Source of the DNA: Mycolicibacterium moriokaense
Lineage (GTDB): Bacteria; Actinomycetota; Actinomycetes; Mycobacteriales; Mycobacteriaceae
Length of the DNA stretch: 64,000 bases
Assembly: GCF_010726085.1 (NCBI RefSeq)
Contig: NZ_AP022560.1
Span: forward strand, 3,782,001 to 3,846,000
Direction: 5' to 3'
Shown piece by piece: positions 1 through 7,370 of this stretch. Each line of letters begins with the position of its first letter. Positions within the stretch are counted from its first letter, which is position 1. A program made the position numbers and the translations under genes. Below the pieces are notes generated by a model. It did not search any database. It was not told the origin of the DNA and saw only the letters and a program-made list of their open reading frames with translations.

Positions 1-1
1 C

Positions 2-1417
2 GTGGTGATCGCGGCGATCACGTCCTGTACCAACACCTCCAACCCCGAGGTGATGCTCGGCGCCGCCCTGCTCGCCAAGAACGCAGTCGAGAAAGGCCTG
101 GCCACCAAGCCGTGGGTCAAGACCACGATGGCGCCCGGTTCTCAGGTCGTCACCGACTACTACGACAAGGCCGGCCTGTGGCCGTATCTGGAGAAGCTCG
201 GCTTCTACCTCGTCGGCTATGGCTGCACGACGTGCATCGGCAACTCGGGTCCGCTGCCCGAGGACATCAGCAAGGCGATCAACGACGCCGACCTGTCGGT
301 GACCGCGGTGCTGTCGGGTAACCGCAACTTCGAGGGACGCATCAACCCCGACGTGAAGATGAACTATCTGGCGTCCCCGCCGCTGGTCATCGCCTACGCG
401 CTCGCGGGAACCATGGACTTCGACTTCGAGTCCGAGCCGCTGGGCAAGGACAACGACGGCAACGACGTGTTCCTCAAGGACATCTGGCCGTCGCAGAAGG
501 ACATCGACGACACCATCGCCTCGGCGATCAACACCGAGATGTTCCGGAAGAACTACGCCGACGTGTTCAAGGGTGACGACCGCTGGCGCAACCTGCCGAC
601 GCCCAGCGGCAACACCTTCGAATGGGACGACAAGTCGACGTACGTGCGCAAGCCACCGTACTTCGACGGGATGCCCGCCGAGCCGGAGCCGGTGACCGAC
701 ATCAAGGGCGCCAGAGTGCTCGCCCTGCTAGGTGATTCGGTGACCACCGACCACATTTCCCCTGCGGGCAGCATCAAGCCGGGTACCCCGGCCGCGCAGT
801 ATCTCGATTCGCACGGCGTCGACAAGAAGGACTACAACTCCTACGGCTCACGCCGCGGCAACCACGAGGTGATGATCCGGGGCACGTTCGCCAATATCCG
901 GTTGCGCAACCAGCTGCTCGACGACGTGTCGGGCGGGTACACCCGCGACTTCACCAAGGGCGGCGAGCAGGCGTTCATCTACGACGCCGCGCAGAACTAC
1001 GCGGCGGCGGGGATCCCGCTGGTCGTGCTCGGCGGCAAGGAGTACGGATCGGGATCGTCGCGCGACTGGGCGGCCAAGGGCACGTCGCTGCTCGGTGTGC
1101 GCGCGGTGATCACCGAATCGTTCGAGCGCATCCACCGGTCGAACCTGATCGGTATGGGTGTCATCCCGCTGCAGTTCCCGGAGGGCGAATCGGCGGCGTC
1201 GTTGAAGCTGGACGGCACCGAGACGTTCGACATCACCGGGATCGAGGAGCTCAACAACGGCAAGACGCCCAAAACGGTGCACGTTACGGCGACGAAGGAC
1301 GACGGCACGAAGGTCGAGTTCGACGCGGTGGTGCGCATCGACACACCCGGTGAGGCCGACTACTACCGCAACGGCGGCATTCTGCAGTACGTCCTGCGCA
1401 ACATGCTGCGGTCGTAA
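2..1417 (+). CDS. acn: Aconitate hydratase, C-terminal part (5' end outside window)
   Basis: Aconitase interconverts citrate and isocitrate in the TCA cycle (cytoplasmic, [4Fe-4S] enzyme). The visible 471 codons hold the later part of the catalytic core and the swivel domain. Cluster cysteines are visible in TSCTNTSNP near the left edge and in YGCTTCIGN (about residues 74-82 of the visible part). The swivel-domain motif [13 protein letters not shown] lies near residue 350. The family is usually about 900 residues or more, so roughly half is missing because the window begins inside the gene. The TAA stop is only 3 nt before a TetR gene, which matches the acn-acnR pair of Corynebacteriales. I see no frameshift. 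Confidence 0.97.
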   Translation: MVIAAITSCTNTSNPEVMLGAALLAKNAVEKGLATKPWVKTTMAPGSQVVTDYYDKAGLWPYLEKLGFYLVGYGCTTCIGNSGPLPEDISKAINDADLSVTAVLSGNRNFEGRINPDVKMNYLASPPLVIAYALAGTMDFDFESEPLGKDNDGNDVFLKDIWPSQKDIDDTIASAINTEMFRKNYADVFKGDDRWRNLPTPSGNTFEWDDKSTYVRKPPYFDGMPAEPEPVTDIKGARVLALLGDSVTTDHISPAGSIKPGTPAAQYLDSHGVDKKDYNSYGSRRGNHEVMIRGTFANIRLRNQLLDDVSGGYTRDFTKGGEQAFIYDAAQNYAAAGIPLVVLGGKEYGSGSSRDWAAKGTSLLGVRAVITESFERIHRSNLIGMGVIPLQFPEGESAASLKLDGTETFDITGIEELNNGKTPKTVHVTATKDDGTKVEFDAVVRIDTPGEADYYRNGGILQYVLRNMLRS

Positions 1418-1420
1418 GCA

Positions 1421-2002
1421 ATGCCGCGGGTCACCGACGACCATTTGGCGGCGCGCCGTCGGCAGATTCTTGACGGTGCCCGGCGGTGCTTCGCGGAGTA
1501 CGGCTACGACAAGGCGACCGTGCGACGGCTCGAGCAGACGATCGGGCTGTCGCGCGGCGCCATCTTTCACCACTTCCGCGACAAGGACACACTGTTCTTC
1601 GAGCTGGCGCGCGAGGACGCCGAACGGATGGCGGACGTGGCGTCACGCGAAGGCCTCGTCCAGGTGATGAGGGACATGCTCGCGGCGCCTGAGCAGTTCG
1701 ATTGGCTGGCCACCCGATTGGAGATCGCACGCAAGCTGCGCAACGACCCCGAGTTCCACCGGGGTTGGATGGAGCGCTCTGCCGAACTGTCGGCGGCCAC
1801 CACCGCGCGGCTGCGCCGCCAGAAACAGGCGGGCCGGCTACGCGACGACGTGCCGAGTGCGGTGTTGCAGACGTACCTCGATCTCGTCCTCGACGGCCTC
1901 GTGGCGCGGCTGGCTTCGGGCGACGATCCCGAAAAGCTCAGCGGCGTACTGGACCTCGTAGAGGCGTCGCTGCGTCAGGCGCAGCCCGACGGTCAGCCGT
2001 AA
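1421..2002 (+). CDS. acnR: TetR-family regulator downstream of aconitase (AcnR-like)
   Basis: This 193-residue protein has a typical TetR N-terminal HTH: residues about 10-55 include RRQILDGARRCFAEYGYDKATV and the recognition-helix region RGAIFHHFRDKDTLF. The C-terminal part is a helical ligand/dimer domain. It starts 3 nt after the acn stop codon and so is probably cotranscribed with it. In Corynebacterium the equivalent AcnR represses acn in response to citrate and iron state; transfer of that role here is inference from synteny and family. Its 3' end overlaps the convergent small HTH gene by 10 nt. Confidence 0.9.
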   Translation: MPRVTDDHLAARRRQILDGARRCFAEYGYDKATVRRLEQTIGLSRGAIFHHFRDKDTLFFELAREDAERMADVASREGLVQVMRDMLAAPEQFDWLATRLEIARKLRNDPEFHRGWMERSAELSAATTARLRRQKQAGRLRDDVPSAVLQTYLDLVLDGLVARLASGDDPEKLSGVLDLVEASLRQAQPDGQP

Positions 2003-2190
2003 TGTTTGCGGCTGCGGTGATTCGGACCCCCGCGGCTGCGCATCGTAGTCCCTGACTCACGCAGCATGCTGTGAATCGATCCGTATGAACGACCAGTCGA
2101 CGCCACCAGCGTGCGAATGCTCGCGCCCCCTTCGTATGCACTCCTCAATTCGTTGAGAAGTTCATCCCTGTCCTTGGTCAGTTTCTTCAT
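1993..2190 (-). CDS. Small helix-turn-helix protein (Rv1473A-like)
   Basis: A 65-residue basic protein. Its centre, GGASIRTLVASTGRSYGSIHSML, reads as a compact HTH (Xre/MerR-like recognition helices). The tail, from about residue 48, is basic and rich in Arg, Gly and His. The ATG at 2190 is preferred over the GTG at 2196 because a GGAGG Shine-Dalgarno sits 5 nt upstream of the ATG. It lies downstream of the ABC-F gene on the same strand (about 100 nt gap). I recall a similar small regulator, Rv1473A, at the same place in M. tuberculosis. DNA binding is likely; the target is unknown. Confidence 0.75.
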   Translation of the reverse strand: MKKLTKDRDELLNELRSAYEGGASIRTLVASTGRSYGSIHSMLRESGTTMRSRGGPNHRSRKHYG

Positions 2191-2289
2191 CGACACCTCC
2201 CCGTGCGATTGATTCCCGACGCATACCCAGCGTAGGAAGCAGTTACACCGCGGAGGCGAAAATCGGTGAAACGGTTCTGCTTTTCCGGC

Positions 2290-3918
2290 TCAGGCCAGCT
2301 CGATGAGATCCCGGTAGTCGTCGGACCAGAAGTCCTCGGTGCCGTCGGGCAGCAGCACCACCCGCTGCGGGTTCAGCGCTTCGGCCGCGCCCGGATCGTG
2401 CGTCACCAGTACGACCGCGCCGACATAGCTGCGCAGCGCGTCGAGCACCTGTTCACGCGAGGCGGGATCGAGGTTGTTGGTCGGCTCGTCGAGCAGCAGG
2501 ACGTTGGCCGTCGACGCGACGAGGCCGGCCAGGGCCAACCTGGTCTTCTCACCACCCGACAGCGTGCCGGCAGGCTGCTCGAGCTGCGGACCGCTGAACA
2601 TGAACGCGCCCAACAGGCCCCGCAGATCCTGCTCGCCGGTGTCGGGTGCCGCATGACGGATGTTCTCCCACACCGTCGCGCGGTCGTCGAGCGTGTCGTG
2701 CTCCTGTGCGAAGTAGCCGAGCTTCAGTCCGTGCCCGGGTTCGAGCGTGCCCGCGTCCGGTGTCTCGGCGCCCGCCAGCAGCCGCAGCAGCGTCGTCTTA
2801 CCCGCGCCGTTGAGGCCAAGGACCACGACACGCGATCCGCGGTCGATGGCCAGGTCCACGCCGGTGAACACCTCCAGCGAGCCGTAGTTCTTCGTCAGAC
2901 CCTTCGCGACAAGCGGGACGCGACCGCAGGGCGCGGGCGTCGGGAACTTGATCCGGGCCACCTTGTCGGCGACCCGTTCCTCGTCCAACGCGGCCATCAT
3001 CCGGTCGGCGCGGCGCAACATGTTCTGCGCGGCAACAGCTTTGGTGGCCTTGGCGCCCATCTTGGCGGCCTGGTTACGCAGCGCGGTGGCCTTGCGTTCG
3101 GCGTTGGCCCGTTCGCGGCGGCGACGCTGTTCGTCGGTGGCGCGCGCGTCGAGATACTTCTGCCAACCCATGTTGTAGACGTCGACCTCACCGCGCACCG
3201 CGTCGAGGAACCAGACCCGGTTGACGACCTCGGCCAACAGGTCGACGTTGTGGCTGATGATGATGAGCCCGCCCTTGTGCTGATGCAGGAACTCGCGCAG
3301 CCAGCCGATCGAGTCGGCGTCGAGGTGGTTGGTGGGTTCGTCGAGCAGCAGCGTGGTGGACGACCCTGCCCCGGTGTCCGACGCGGCGAACAGGATGCGC
3401 GCCAGCTCCACCCGTCGGCGCTGCCCGCCGGACAGCGTGCGCAGGGGCTGGGTCAGAACCCGTTCGGGTAGACCGAGACTCGCGCAGATACGACCGGCCT
3501 CGCTTTCGGCGGCGTATCCGCCGAGCGCGGCGAACCGTTCTTCGAGTTGGCCGTAACGCCGAACCGCCTTGTCGCGTGCGGCGTCGTCGGCGACCTCGGC
3601 CATCAACGCCTGCTGCTTCTCCAGGTCGGCCAGCAGCGTGTCCAGTCCGCGGGCGGACAACACGCGGTCGCGGGCCAGGACGTCGAGATCGCCCTCTCTG
3701 GGATCCTGTGGCAGATAACCGATTTCGCCGGTGCGGCTGATCGAGCCCGCGTACGGTTCACCTTCGCCTGCCAGGATCCGCATCGTGGTCGTCTTGCCCG
3801 CGCCGTTGCGGCCGACCAGCCCGATGCGGTCACCGGGTTGCACCCGCAGCGCGGCACCTTCGGTCGATAGCAGCGTGCGCGCGCCTGCGCGGACCTCGAG
3901 GTCCGTTGCGGTGATCAC
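2290..3918 (-). CDS. ABC-F family ATPase (Rv1473-like)
   Basis: A 542-residue soluble protein with two ABC nucleotide-binding domains and no membrane segments, i.e. ABC-F (translation factor or ribosome-protection type), not a transporter despite older macrolide-export labels. First domain: Walker A GRNGAGKTT at about residue 37, signature LSGGQRRRVELA, Walker B LLLDEPTNHLD. Second domain: GLNGAGKTT, LSGGEKTRLALAG, LLLDEPTNNLD. A charged Arg/Ala-rich linker joins them (about residues 255-320). The start is GTG with GGGAGAG just upstream. echA12 follows from the opposite end: its stop at 3931 is 12 nt upstream of this start, so the two are probably cotranscribed. Whether it protects against an antibiotic is not decidable from sequence. 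Confidence 0.92.
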   Translation of the reverse strand: MITATDLEVRAGARTLLSTEGAALRVQPGDRIGLVGRNGAGKTTTMRILAGEGEPYAGSISRTGEIGYLPQDPREGDLDVLARDRVLSARGLDTLLADLEKQQALMAEVADDAARDKAVRRYGQLEERFAALGGYAAESEAGRICASLGLPERVLTQPLRTLSGGQRRRVELARILFAASDTGAGSSTTLLLDEPTNHLDADSIGWLREFLHQHKGGLIIISHNVDLLAEVVNRVWFLDAVRGEVDVYNMGWQKYLDARATDEQRRRRERANAERKATALRNQAAKMGAKATKAVAAQNMLRRADRMMAALDEERVADKVARIKFPTPAPCGRVPLVAKGLTKNYGSLEVFTGVDLAIDRGSRVVVLGLNGAGKTTLLRLLAGAETPDAGTLEPGHGLKLGYFAQEHDTLDDRATVWENIRHAAPDTGEQDLRGLLGAFMFSGPQLEQPAGTLSGGEKTRLALAGLVASTANVLLLDEPTNNLDPASREQVLDALRSYVGAVVLVTHDPGAAEALNPQRVVLLPDGTEDFWSDDYRDLIELA

Positions 3919-3930
3919 GCTGCTCTCCCG

Positions 3931-4779
3931 TTACTTGTCGTCTGTGAAGACCGGGGACCGTCGTTCGGCGCGCGCGGCTACCGCTTCTTCGAAATTGGCG
4001 GTGAGCAGTCGGACGAAGAGTTGTCCCAGGCCTTCGGCCTGCATATGAGCCTCAAGGCTACCGGCGTCCAGTCCACTCCATAGCGTGCGCTTGGTCAACT
4101 CGATTCCTGGCCGGGAGAACGACGCGATCCGCTCGCCCATTTCGTAGCAGACCTCGAGCAGGTCGGCGTCGGGTACGGCTTGCGACACCAGCCCGATGCG
4201 CGCGGCCTCCCCGGCGTCGACGTCGCGTCCGGTGAGCATCAGCTCGAACGCCCGCGACGTCCCGATCGCGCGGGGCAGCAGGTAGGACAGCCCCAGCTCG
4301 CTGGCGGTCAGGCCGTTGTTGATGCCGGCGGCGCGGAAATACGCCCCAGCTGCGGCGATGCGGATATCGCAGGCCAGCGCAAGACACAGTCCCCCGCCGA
4401 TGGCCGCACCGTTGACCGCCGCGATGACGGGCTGATGCATCTTGCGCAGGGCGAGGATGATGTCGTCGAGCACCTGCATCGACCGCAGTGCGAAGGTGGG
4501 CCGGGTCAGGCCGTCGACGTGCGGCACCGAGCCGGCCGACTTGTGGTCCGCACCCGACGAGAAACCACGCCCCGCCCCTGTGAGGACTATCACCCGCACG
4601 GAGTTGTCGTAGTTGAGGTCGTCGAGGACCTTCTTCAGTGGAACCATGACGTCGAACGCCATAGAGTTCATCCGCTCGGGGCGGTTGAGCGTCACCAGCG
4701 CGACGTTGGGCCGCGGCCGGTCGACGAGGACGAAACGGTCTTCTGCAGGGCCTGACTGAGGGCCTGAGTGCTCGCTCAC
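3931..4779 (-). CDS. echA12: Enoyl-CoA hydratase/isomerase family protein
   Basis: A crotonase-fold protein of 282 residues (285 if the upstream GTG at 4788 is used). Crotonase oxyanion-hole segments are visible: GAGRGFSSGADHKSAG (about residues 70-85) and NGAAIGGGLCLALACDIRIA. It would hydrate or isomerise 2-enoyl-CoA esters in beta-oxidation; the specific substrate is unknown. GTG 4779 is preferred because TAGCGT (4787-4792, minus strand) sits 7 nt upstream, in a leaderless arrangement. The alternative start, GTG 4788, adds three residues. It lies between thioredoxin (upstream) and the ABC-F gene (downstream), as I remember for Rv1472. Confidence 0.88.
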   Translation of the reverse strand: MSEHSGPQSGPAEDRFVLVDRPRPNVALVTLNRPERMNSMAFDVMVPLKKVLDDLNYDNSVRVIVLTGAGRGFSSGADHKSAGSVPHVDGLTRPTFALRSMQVLDDIILALRKMHQPVIAAVNGAAIGGGLCLALACDIRIAAAGAYFRAAGINNGLTASELGLSYLLPRAIGTSRAFELMLTGRDVDAGEAARIGLVSQAVPDADLLEVCYEMGERIASFSRPGIELTKRTLWSGLDAGSLEAHMQAEGLGQLFVRLLTANFEEAVAARAERRSPVFTDDK

Positions 4780-4783
4780 GGAC

Positions 4784-4801
4784 TGCACGCTATCGCGTGC
4801 A
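4784..4801. promoter_or_regulatory. Perfect 7-bp inverted repeat with TATC loop at the trx-echA12 junction
   Basis: TGCACGC-TATC-GCGTGCA, seven matched pairs around a 4-nt centre, starts 6 nt after the thioredoxin stop codon. It spans the proposed echA12 -10 hexamer and the alternative echA12 GTG. It could be an operator, or an RNA hairpin that partly separates trx from echA12. There is no T-tract, so a canonical intrinsic terminator is unlikely. Confidence 0.4.
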
Positions 4802-4806
4802 ACCGC

Positions 4807-5172
4807 TTAGTTCGGTTGACCGTTCTCCTGCGCGGCGATCGCCGCGTCCACGTCGAACGCCTTCACCTGCTGAACGAGGTCCTCCAGCGCGGCGGGCGGA
4901 AGGGCGCCGGCCTGGTTGAACACCAGCTTTCCCTTCTTGAACACCATCAGCGTGGGGATGGAGCGGATCTCAGCTGCGGCCGCCAGCTGCTGCTCGGCCT
5001 CGGTGTCGACCTTCGCGTAGACGACGTCGGGATGCTGCTCAGAGGATGCAGCGAACGTCGGGGCGAAAGCCTTACACGGGCCGCACCAGGACGCCCAGAA
5101 GTCCACCAGCACGATGTCGTTGCCCGTGATGGTGTCGTTGAATTCTTCAGCGGTGATGTCTCTGGTAGCCAC
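4807..5172 (-). CDS. trxB1: Thioredoxin
   Basis: A 121-residue thioredoxin with the classical active site FWASWCGPCKAF (WCGPC at about residues 32-36) and the cis-Pro segment RSIPTLMVF. It is a cytosolic disulfide reductant working with thioredoxin reductase (not in this window). The GTG start at 5172 was chosen because GGAG lies 4 nt upstream and the resulting N-terminus (VATRDIT) matches the family. A longer reading from 5199 would add nine residues without support. An ECF-type promoter candidate lies directly upstream. I recall the M. tuberculosis counterpart Rv1471 as a SigH target. Confidence 0.93.
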   Translation of the reverse strand: MATRDITAEEFNDTITGNDIVLVDFWASWCGPCKAFAPTFAASSEQHPDVVYAKVDTEAEQQLAAAAEIRSIPTLMVFKKGKLVFNQAGALPPAALEDLVQQVKAFDVDAAIAAQENGQPN

Positions 5173-5179
5173 GCTTCTC

Positions 5180-5208
5180 CTAACGTCGGGCTCGAGCACT
5201 CTGTTCCC
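5180..5208 (-). promoter_or_regulatory. Candidate ECF sigma promoter for thioredoxin
   Basis: On the minus strand GGGAAC (5208-5203) and CGTTAG (5185-5180) are separated by 17 nt. This resembles SigH/SigE-class mycobacterial promoters (GGAA with GTT). Transcription would begin a few bases before the GTG at 5172, giving a very short or absent leader. The gene for an ECF sigma/anti-sigma pair lies immediately upstream, so the site could respond to that sigma or to SigH. Confidence 0.55.
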
Positions 5209-5250
5209 AGTATGTGGTCAAGGCAAAACAGCCATGGCCGTTCGGCCGGT

Positions 5251-5490
5251 TCAGTGGAAGTCCCTGAAGGCGTCGAGCAGACGTTTCCGGAAGGCCGGAT
5301 CGAGCTCGTCGTCGCGGATCCTGCCGACGGTTTCAACGGTCTCACGGAACTGCTGAAGGTAGTTCTCGCAGCCTTCGCATTCGAGTAGGTGACGGTCGAA
5401 ACGGGCCCGGGTGTCCGGATCCAGCGCCCTGTCGAGGTAGGCGGTCACCAGCTCGACGAGTTCGTTGCAGTCCATCGCGTAGTCGGTCAT
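5251..5490 (-). CDS. Zinc-binding anti-sigma factor (ZAS family)
   Basis: A 79-residue protein with the ZAS signature HLLECEGC (H-x3-C-x2-C, about residues 34-41) preceded by an N-terminal helix with DCNELVELVTAYLD. This is the compact fold of RsrA/RshA-type anti-sigma factors, which bind the partner sigma and in many cases release it upon thiol oxidation. It has no membrane segment, so it is cytosolic. ATG 5490 overlaps the sigma stop codon in an ATGA, giving translational coupling and near-equal expression. A longer in-frame start at 5595 is rejected because it would lie inside the sigma gene. Confidence 0.88.
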   Translation of the reverse strand: MTDYAMDCNELVELVTAYLDRALDPDTRARFDRHLLECEGCENYLQQFRETVETVGRIRDDELDPAFRKRLLDAFRDFH

Positions 5491-6122
5491 GATGCGGCCT
5501 CCGCCAGATAGTCCTCGAGCGCCAGCCGGACGACGGCCCTGCCGCGGTGCAACAGCACCCGTTGGTTGGCCACGCTGATGTCGAGCAACTCGCACACTTC
5601 TTTCGAGTCGAACCCGAGCATGTCGCGCAGCGCGACCACGATCCGCTGCCGCTGCGGCAGCTTGTCGATTTCACGGCGGGCCACCTCGACGAGCTCGCCA
5701 CCCAACACCGAGCCCTCGGGGGTGTCGGGGAACGTTTGCGGCACCTGGTCCGGTTTCCAGTGACCGGGATATGGGTCGTCGGCGTCCCGGAAACGGGAGG
5801 GGTCCACCGTGCCGCCGGTGTACGCCGCGATCGCCGCGTCCGCGTCGCGGCGCTCCCTCTTCCCGCGGGCCTTGGCGATGTTGATCATCACGCTGAAAAG
5901 CCAAGTGCGCAAAGAGGATCGGCCTTCGAATCCGTCGATCCCCTTGATCAGCGCGATCCACGTCTCCTGGACCACCTCTTCGGCGATCTCGTGGCTGGAC
6001 ACGTATCCGTGGGCCACGCGCAGCAGGGCGGGTGTGTGTTGGTCCACCAGGTGCGCGAAGACGGTCTCGTCACCGGCGCGTAGCGCGGCGACGAGTCCGG
6101 ATTCGTCGACGGCGGCGATCAA
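5487..6122 (-). CDS. ECF (sigma-70 family) RNA polymerase sigma factor
   Basis: A 211-residue ECF sigma. Region 2 spans about residues 25-95 (AHLVDQHTPALLRVAHGYV, AEEVVQETWIALIKG, RSSLRTWLFSVMINIAK). Region 4 spans about 150-205, with the HTH LGFDSKEVCELLDISVANQRVLLHRGR. The intervening linker, about residues 95-145, is long and Pro/Asp-rich. The start is TTG (6122) inside a TTGA overlap with the upstream gene; I see no better start. It is followed by a zinc anti-sigma gene, making a classic sigma/anti-sigma pair. It sits between conserved core loci; as I recall, M. tuberculosis has no sigma gene at this place. Confidence 0.93.
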   Translation of the reverse strand: MIAAVDESGLVAALRAGDETVFAHLVDQHTPALLRVAHGYVSSHEIAEEVVQETWIALIKGIDGFEGRSSLRTWLFSVMINIAKARGKRERRDADAAIAAYTGGTVDPSRFRDADDPYPGHWKPDQVPQTFPDTPEGSVLGGELVEVARREIDKLPQRQRIVVALRDMLGFDSKEVCELLDISVANQRVLLHRGRAVVRLALEDYLAEAAS

Positions 6123-6763
6123 GATGCCTTCGACAACTCACGACGGCCGCGTTCGAAGAAGTCGACGATGCTGCTGGTGAGATCGTCGACATTCCTGGCG
6201 TGGTCCAGCGGGTAAAGCGCGCCGAACGGTGCATTCCAGAACGGGCCCGTCGGCACCGTCCACGGGCCCACGTACGCGTACGGCAGCGGGTGCTGGTCGT
6301 CGCCCGCGGAGACGCCGTAGTTCACCTCGTTGTCGGTCACAGCCACATCGAAGTGCTCGGGCCAGAGCACCGGATGACATTGGGGCAGAAAGGTCTTCAG
6401 CGCGTAGCCGCCGGCGTAGTGGCTTCGGTTGACCCATTCCGCGGCCTCGGGGTCGAGCCGCAGATCGATGTCGGGAGGAAGCGGATCGACGATCGGATAC
6501 ACGTCATCGGGTGGACCCGCGACGATGCCCGCAGCGTCGGCGATCCAACTCATCGGTCCCTCCAGCCGCACCGCGTCGTTGGGCAGCACCAGATCGATGC
6601 CGTGCACCGCGACCGGGATGGTCACCGCCGCGAAGCCGTCCGGGCGCACGGCCAGCCGGATCGTTCCCGACGATCGGTACTGCGGACCGGCGATCAGGCT
6701 TTCGGCCACCCCACGCAGTTGGCGGCGGGTGCCGACGTAGGTCGCCTCGAAGCTCACACTCAC
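6119..6763 (-). CDS. Conserved hypothetical protein upstream of the ECF sigma factor
   Basis: A 214-residue protein with no signal peptide or membrane segment. It has a proline- and tryptophan-rich middle and C-terminus (PLPPDIDLRLDPEAAEWV, CHPVLWPEHFDVAV, GPWTVPTGPFWNAPFG). The LWPEHFD motif with scattered His and Asp could suggest metal or small-ligand binding, but I do not recognise the family and assign no function. The start is GTG (6763). The stop overlaps the TTG of the sigma gene, so the two are translationally coupled. That makes it a candidate third component of the sigma/anti-sigma module. Confidence 0.75.
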   Translation of the reverse strand: MSVSFEATYVGTRRQLRGVAESLIAGPQYRSSGTIRLAVRPDGFAAVTIPVAVHGIDLVLPNDAVRLEGPMSWIADAAGIVAGPPDDVYPIVDPLPPDIDLRLDPEAAEWVNRSHYAGGYALKTFLPQCHPVLWPEHFDVAVTDNEVNYGVSAGDDQHPLPYAYVGPWTVPTGPFWNAPFGALYPLDHARNVDDLTSSIVDFFERGRRELSKAS

Positions 6764-6787
6764 TGAGTTACCAGATCGCGCCCGGCG

Positions 6788-7342
6788 TTACAGGGCGTTT
6801 CCCGCTGCGTTTGCGGCCGATGCGGCGGCCCGGTCGGCGTTCGTCAACAACTGCGCCTGCCATTTCGGCACCCAGAACAATTCGACCAGCAGTGCCGCGA
6901 GATAGATGACCGATGCCACGGTGTTGCCCCATGAGCCGGCCACCGAATCCCAGATCGCCGTCCCCACCGCGACGGCGAGAATCACGATGAGTAACCAGCG
7001 CCACATCCTTTTCTCGGCGGCGGCGTGTAGTCCGCGGCTGTAGTCGATGACGGGTTGCGCCAGCCGGGCGTCATCGATAGCCTCGCCGCGCCGCACCGCC
7101 CGTGCCACTCTGACGCGCACGTCGCCGGTCAACTCCTTCGCGCCGGGCCAGTACCGCGCCATGCGGCGGGCCATCCAGATTCCGTAGAACGTGCCGACGA
7201 CGACGAACACGATCACCGCGGCAAGCCAGAAACCCGAATCGAGCCACGCCAACATTCCGAGGCAGAGTCCGACGACGACGCCGATCGTCAGCGTCCGAAC
7301 GACGAACCCACCGCGCCACACGACGGCTGGAATCGTGACCAC
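6788..7342 (-). CDS. Small integral membrane protein
   Basis: A 184-residue protein of unknown family with about four predicted transmembrane helices: two near residues 14-55 (TLTIGVVVGLCLGMLAW and FWLAAVIVFVVVGTFYGIW) and two near 118-160 (WLLIVILAVAVGTAI and TVASVIYLAALLVELFWV). A cytosolic charged loop of about 60 residues lies between the pairs. The start is GTG (7342). It lies 24 nt upstream of the LWPEHFD-containing gene and 28 nt after the MOSC fusion, all on the minus strand, so it probably belongs to the sigma-containing transcription unit. No enzymatic motif is visible. Confidence 0.72.
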   Translation of the reverse strand: MVTIPAVVWRGGFVVRTLTIGVVVGLCLGMLAWLDSGFWLAAVIVFVVVGTFYGIWMARRMARYWPGAKELTGDVRVRVARAVRRGEAIDDARLAQPVIDYSRGLHAAAEKRMWRWLLIVILAVAVGTAIWDSVAGSWGNTVASVIYLAALLVELFWVPKWQAQLLTNADRAAASAANAAGNAL

Positions 7343-7370
7343 CGGACAAGTGTGACGGACGTCGGCGGTT

